From contig NZ_JAUSBA010000051.1 in assembly GCF_030652235.1 (NCBI RefSeq), positions 62,001 to 126,000 on the forward strand: a DNA stretch of 64,000 bases, given 5' to 3'. Below the pieces are notes generated by a model. That model made no database searches and was not told the origin of the DNA. It saw only the letters and a program-made list of their open reading frames with translations. Position 1 is the stretch's first letter. Every line of letters starts with the position of its first letter. Positions 62,906 through 64,000 of the stretch are shown here, one piece after another. The translations under genes and the position numbers were made by a program. This DNA is from Cypionkella sp. (lineage in GTDB: Bacteria > Pseudomonadota > Alphaproteobacteria > Rhodobacterales > Rhodobacteraceae).

Positions 62906-63328
62906 ATGCGTTGCGTTTGGACGGCATTGGCCCTTTTGGCACTTTCCAGTCCGGCAACGGCAGACGAATGCAAGATCGTTTGGTGGGATCTTTTTCTCCC
63001 TCAGTCCGATGTTGAGTTTGAGAAGACCTCGGATGCAAGCGCCCTGCTCACTTTGAAAAATACCGGCAAGCTCGAACCGATCAGCTTCGAGTTGGCTCTA
63101 CGAAATGTAACCAAAGATGATGGGAAAGGGCTGAGCTTGCTGCTTGGCACGCAGACACTGGTGGCTGGAGGGGTGTCAAATCAGGTGACTGTTACACTGC
63201 AGCCAAAGACCACGAGTTGGTTGGTTGGCTTCGAAAGCGAGCAGATCGTTCGAGCCAAAGACGGTCAAACTTTCGGCGGCGTGGTGAGGCTTACTGGGCA
63301 TTTGGTCTGCAATCAGCTTAAGCCGTGA
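62906..63328 (+). CDS. Secreted hypothetical protein, 140 residues
   Basis: Signal peptide MRCVWTALALLALSSPATA, cleaved before DECKIVW. The mature part is mostly beta-like, with two Cys (DECK near the start and LVCNQL near the end) that could form one disulfide in the periplasm. The middle ALLTLKNTGKLEPISFELAL resembles a small immunoglobulin-like strand pattern. No family recognised. Confidence 0.6.
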   Translation: MRCVWTALALLALSSPATADECKIVWWDLFLPQSDVEFEKTSDASALLTLKNTGKLEPISFELALRNVTKDDGKGLSLLLGTQTLVAGGVSNQVTVTLQPKTTSWLVGFESEQIVRAKDGQTFGGVVRLTGHLVCNQLKP

Positions 63329-63715
63329 AGGTGGGCAAACCGTCCGCTACATTCGATGGCGCAGATGGCAACGAGCAACCTGGGATGACCGCCTCACCCT
63401 TTAGGAGCCAAGGTCCACTTTGTGCGCATAGCGCCCCTGCCCTTCGTCACGCTTGATTGCAAGACCGCTGCTTGCGCTGCCTCAAGCTCTTTCCAGTCTC
63501 CGTTATAGGGCGGTTAACACTCCACCAGAGGGCCTAGGTCTGGGGTGGGGGAATAGGTATAAGTAATGGATGATAAAGGGTTATCTGGAGGGACTAGAAG
63601 GAAGTGTATCCTCCTCCTCCCCCCTAGAGCCTGAAGGGAATAACCAACCTCCCCAGTCCTCTCCTCCCAGCTAGATAACCGTCCTAGATACCCCGCAACC
63701 ATTCGTTCTGCTCCC
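63329..63715. other. Non-coding stretch of 387 bp
   Basis: No frame with a ribosome-binding site or known motif. Pyrimidine-rich patches (CCTCCTCCTCCCCCC near 63610) occur. Nothing else seen. Confidence 0.5.
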
Positions 63716-64000
63716 TTAATAGGGAATGACCAGCTTGCCCTTCATAACCTCCCACAGCTTAAGGCGTTCCAGATACTTCTCCTGTCTGGGGACTTGGCAC
63801 CAAGAAATGAAATCCAAGACTCGATCGGGAGGAGTATCGGCCCGAAACTCGTCAAGTCCAGCTCCAGACTGCGAAACCGATAACGCTCGCCCGACAACTG
63901 CTGCCGATGCCTCAGCCATCACCCGTTTAAGTTCAGCCACGCGTGTATAGTCGATAATGAAGCTGTCGTGCACCGAGAGGACGCAAACACCTTGATGCAC
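63716..64000 (-). CDS. C-terminal part of an unrecognised protein (5' end outside the window)
   Basis: 95 codons, open to the window edge; the GTG at the edge is just an internal valine or a chance start. The piece GVCVLSVHDSFIIDYTRVAE resembles the VHDS-type motif C of single-subunit RNA polymerases and family A DNA polymerases in local pattern, but the rest (PPDRVLDFISWCQVPRQEKY) does not help. No function is assigned. Confidence 0.5.
   Translation of the reverse strand: MHQGVCVLSVHDSFIIDYTRVAELKRVMAEASAAVVGRALSVSQSGAGLDEFRADTPPDRVLDFISWCQVPRQEKYLERLKLWEVMKGKLVIPY

Noticed and set aside
63514-63702. 62-codon minus-strand frame near the right end
   Set aside because: No ribosome-binding site and no recognisable pattern.
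1-64000. CRISPR array, rRNA operon, insertion sequence
   Set aside because: No regularly spaced repeats, no rRNA sequence and no transposase were seen anywhere in the window.

Overview
The window reads as a chromosomal stretch of an alphaproteobacterium of the Rhodobacteraceae (Rhodobacter/Paracoccus relatives). The evidence is a GC-rich core, the gene order dusB(nifR3)-ntrB-ntrC-ntrY-ntrX-hfq-hflX, NtrC/NtrX proteins without the sigma54-contact loop, a fused ispDF, the small lineage-typical families DUF6456, DUF6477 and DUF1127, and a PQQ-style dihaem cytochrome c. This assignment comes from recognising families and gene order, not from a database search.

Layout, core part (1-45.4 kb). A partial penicillin-acylase-type gene is followed by the nitrogen-regulation block on the minus strand. 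Next come isoprenoid and phospholipid genes (ispDF, pgpA), pncC, a COQ10/RatA lipid-binding protein, hpt, c-type cytochromes, a GST, lipA and a LysE exporter. A DUF6456/DUF6477 pair, an MttB-family methyltransferase, guaA, a nitroreductase, MFS and DMT transporters, a FadL porin, metA, ppk2 and a TetR regulator follow. The rest is a polyamine-type ABC transporter without its binding protein, a MocR regulator with a clear repeat operator, rplM-rpsI, an SseB-like protein, an NhaA-family antiporter with an altered aspartate pair, a capsule-export pair (kpsT-kpsE) with kdsA, and a YhiN-type flavoprotein.

Island (45,464-62,596). A tRNA-Gln(UUG) gene is the integration target of a 17.1-kb element. 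The element is bounded by a perfect 20-bp repeat that copies the 3' end of the tRNA, and a 600-residue tyrosine recombinase lies next to the right end. TGTGTTACA motifs inside both ends look like integrase arm sites. The element has a full HK97-type head and packaging set: portal, protease fused to capsid, head-tail connector and closure proteins, HNH nuclease, and both terminase subunits. It also has two tail-assembly-chaperone-like genes and a tape-measure gene, a HUH-type replication initiator, and an AT-rich AIPR-family phage-defence gene. I see no tail tube, baseplate, fibre or lysis gene. This fits a capsid-forming phage satellite that borrows tails from a helper yet brings its own tape measure; a decayed prophage is the alternative. 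It is the most interesting part of the window.

Right end (62.6-64 kb). The flank holds one secreted protein of unknown function and the C-terminal part of an unrecognised gene running off the window.
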